In this document: piece after piece, positions 6,846 through 7,805 of the stretch
How the letters are laid out: each line of letters starts with the position of its first letter
Numbering within the stretch: the stretch's first letter is position 1
Source of the DNA: Elusimicrobiota bacterium
GTDB lineage: Bacteria; Elusimicrobiota; Elusimicrobia; Elusimicrobiales; Elusimicrobiaceae
Direction of reading: 5' to 3'
DNA: 7,805 nucleotides
Assembly (NCBI GenBank): GCA_031259485.1
Contig: JAIRLH010000018.1
Coordinates: 1-7,805, forward strand
Program-made: the position numbers and the translations under genes
Notes under the pieces: model-generated
Told to the model about the DNA's origin: nothing
Database searches by the model: none
The model's input: the letters and a program-made list of their open reading frames with translations, nothing else

Positions 6846-6971
6846 TTATAATTGCCAAGTTGTACTGTTAATTTTTGTGCCGCCCATACTTTCGCATACT
6901 TTAACTGCGTCGTTATTGATAAAAGCAGCCTTGTTAAAGAAGGCTGTGCAAAAGCAGGTATTTTTGCAAAA
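6846..6971 (-). pseudogene. Decayed C-terminal remnant of a second type IV prepilin-like gene
   Basis: Read on the minus strand, this frame gives a 41-residue stretch ending in NNDAVKVCESMGGTKINS and then TTWQL and TAA. It has no start codon, and the frame is closed upstream by TAG at 6974-6972. The NDAVKVCESMGG part resembles the C-terminal end of the intact prepilin next door (NQENVCKMYG) and the VCxxxGG endings I know from Elusimicrobium-type pilins. A cysteine-bearing CFCTAFF segment sits at the place of FLCYV in the intact gene. No N-terminal FTLIE helix is present between it and the intact gene. I read it as the surviving tail of an older tandem copy, truncated and frameshifted. The call rests on short similarity found by eye; a coincidental open frame is the alternative. 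Confidence 0.5.
6926..6946 (-). terminator. Weak hairpin downstream of the prepilin gene
   Basis: CAGCCTT at 6926-6932 pairs with AAGGCTG at 6940-6946 around a 7-base loop. Reading on the minus strand the hairpin is followed by CTTTTATC, a short T-run. It could attenuate the prepilin transcript about 90 bases after its stop, but it lies inside the prepilin relic and may simply be old coding sequence. Confidence 0.25.
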
Positions 6972-7036
6972 CTATATAAAATTCAGCAGGAAAATTTAGG
7001 CTGGAGCGTATAATATCTTTAAGTGACGGTTTCGTA

Positions 7037-7564
7037 CTATAAACCCATTTTATACATAATATGATCAGTGTCTGTTCTTCTTTCCCCGTACATTTTACAA
7101 ACATTTTCTTGATTTACATTAGGCGAGGGAACATAACATAAAAAAGCATTTCGTATACCCGCAAAATTAATGGCGAACATAATTGTAGGAATTTTTGTAT
7201 TGTTTATATGTGATAGTTGAGACTGAAAAATACTTGTAAAGTTTCCTCCGGAGGGATCAACCAGGAAAAGACGGAAATTCCCATGAGTACATATTGCTCC
7301 AGAGGTGCCTCCGCCTCCGGAACAATTTGTCCAATTTTCAAAACCTGATAAATCTTGTACTTCTTTTGCGTAGCGGCTGTGTATCAAGAAATATTCTCTT
7401 TGCGATTGTTCTATTTTTTTTGTAATTAAAATCATTTCGGCGATTCTGGCTTTAATAACGGCTTTTTGATATTGCGGCAAAGCAATAGCGGCTAGAATGC
7501 CGATAATGAGAACAACGACAAGAAGCTCAATTAAAGTAAATGCTTTTTTGTTTATAGTGTTCAT
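7037..7564 (-). CDS. Type IV prepilin-like protein with N-terminal methylation motif
   Basis: A 175-residue prepilin for type IV pili or a related filament or secretion system at the envelope. The class III leader MNTINKKA is followed by FTLIELLVVVLIIGILAAIA. Prepilin peptidase should cut after A8, leaving F9 as the methylated first residue and E13 as the conserved Glu5. The position before the cut is Ala rather than the usual Gly. After LPQYQKAV the body is divergent; cysteines at 81, 92, 143 and 156 could form two disulfides, the last pair enclosing a pilin D-region-like loop. The start ATG 7564 is chosen over an in-frame ATG at 7582 because GGAGG lies seven bases upstream and gives a normal short leader. 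The gene is visibly more AT-rich than its neighbours. No pilus assembly gene is nearby, so it is an isolated pilin locus, as is common for multi-copy PilE-like genes in Elusimicrobium. Whether it is a major or minor pilin cannot be told. Confidence 0.92.
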   Translation of the reverse strand: MNTINKKAFTLIELLVVVLIIGILAAIALPQYQKAVIKARIAEMILITKKIEQSQREYFLIHSRYAKEVQDLSGFENWTNCSGGGGTSGAICTHGNFRLFLVDPSGGNFTSIFQSQLSHINNTKIPTIMFAINFAGIRNAFLCYVPSPNVNQENVCKMYGERRTDTDHIMYKMGL

Positions 7565-7591
7565 AATACTGCCTCCGTACATAAAATAAGC

Positions 7592-7607
7592 CTTTGCGCG
7601 CGCAAAG
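7592..7607. repeat. Perfect 16-base palindrome in the prepilin leader region
   Basis: CTTTGCGCGCGCAAAG reads the same on both strands. It sits 28 bases upstream of the prepilin ATG and just before the GGAGG ribosome binding site, in otherwise AT-rich sequence. It could be an operator for a dimeric regulator or an mRNA hairpin (CUUUGC/GCAAAG with a small GC loop) affecting translation or stability. No T-tract follows directly, so it is not a convincing terminator. Confidence 0.6.
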
Positions 7608-7651
7608 ACTTTATTAAACTAAAACAATTAAATTTGGTAATTAAAGCGAAG

Positions 7652-7805
7652 GCGGAGTCGTAATTTCTCCCTTTAGTAAAGGGAGTACCTGCCCCCGATA
7701 CAAACATTCGGGGATAAACTCCGCAGGGGAGGGATTTAATTATTCCTCTTTTCGTCCCCGCATTTATTGCGGGGTCTATATTCCCCTCCTTCTGAGGGGT
7801 GGCGT
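7652..7805. repeat. Cluster of nested inverted repeats, probably a dispersed intergenic element (runs off window)
   Basis: At least five inverted repeats are packed into 154 bases. GCGGAGT (7652-7658) pairs with ACTCCGC (7718-7724) and encloses two hairpins: CTCCCTTTA/TAAAGGGAG (7667-7685) and CCCCGA/TCGGGG (7693-7698 with 7708-7713). Beyond it lie CCCCGCA/TGCGGGG (7756-7762 with 7768-7774, 5-base loop) and CCCCTC/GAGGGG (7783-7788 with 7794-7799, 5-base loop). I see no credible gene in it. The dense C-run/G-run hairpin design is typical of multicopy palindromic or MITE-like intergenic elements. The right end is not in the window, and copy number cannot be judged here. Confidence 0.6.

Noticed and set aside
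7561..7707. Small minus-strand frame of 48 residues ending over the prepilin ATG
   Set aside because: Half of it is the palindromic repeat cluster and it spans the 16-base palindrome. It has no good ribosome binding site and no recognisable composition, so it looks like a chance frame in a repeat.
7652..7805. CRISPR array
   Set aside because: The repeats are different inverted repeats, not direct repeats of one unit with regular spacers.

Overview
The window looks like chromosome of a Gram-negative anaerobe, most plausibly a gut-type member of Elusimicrobiota. The main reason is the prepilin gene at the right end. Its N-terminus (KKAFTLIELLVVVLIIGILA followed by LPQYQKAV) and its C-terminal NxxxVCxxxG stretch match the expanded PilE-like families I know from Elusimicrobium. 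Mixed GC, exported redox proteins and a lone HypC fit an anaerobe but do not settle the phylum. The taxonomic call is an inference.

Layout. Left block, minus strand (positions 1-3572): a putative operon reading right to left, marC (MarC-family membrane protein), a thioredoxin-CcdA fusion (DsbD-like), a ClC-family anion channel or transporter, and the N-terminus of an unrecognised membrane protein cut by the window edge. Gaps between its genes are 16-48 bases, and a candidate promoter lies just upstream of marC. Next, also on the minus strand, is a two-gene unit (3699-4659): an RNase Z-like metallo-beta-lactamase-fold hydrolase followed 10 bases later by a lone hypC. A 78-base divergent intergenic region separates it from a plus-strand pair, ridA (4738-5118) and malQ (5146-6723). 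That pair ends in a strong intrinsic terminator (6769-6810).

Right block (6811-7805): a minus-strand type IV prepilin-like gene (7037-7564) converges on malQ. The 313 bases between malQ and the prepilin gene (6724-7036) hold the terminator and a short decayed reading frame that reads as the C-terminus of a second prepilin (6846-6971). The 241 bases upstream of the prepilin gene carry a perfect 16-base palindrome in its probable leader and then a dense cluster of inverted repeats running off the window edge, probably a dispersed intergenic repeat.

How the genes fit together: ridA-malQ is housekeeping (imine detoxification, maltodextrin/glycogen turnover). The left operon is an envelope and membrane set. 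HypC points to [NiFe] hydrogenase maturation elsewhere in the genome. The most unusual part is the prepilin locus, with its relic copy and palindromic flank. I see no complete mobile element, CRISPR array, tRNA or rRNA. Most other content is ordinary core-genome material.
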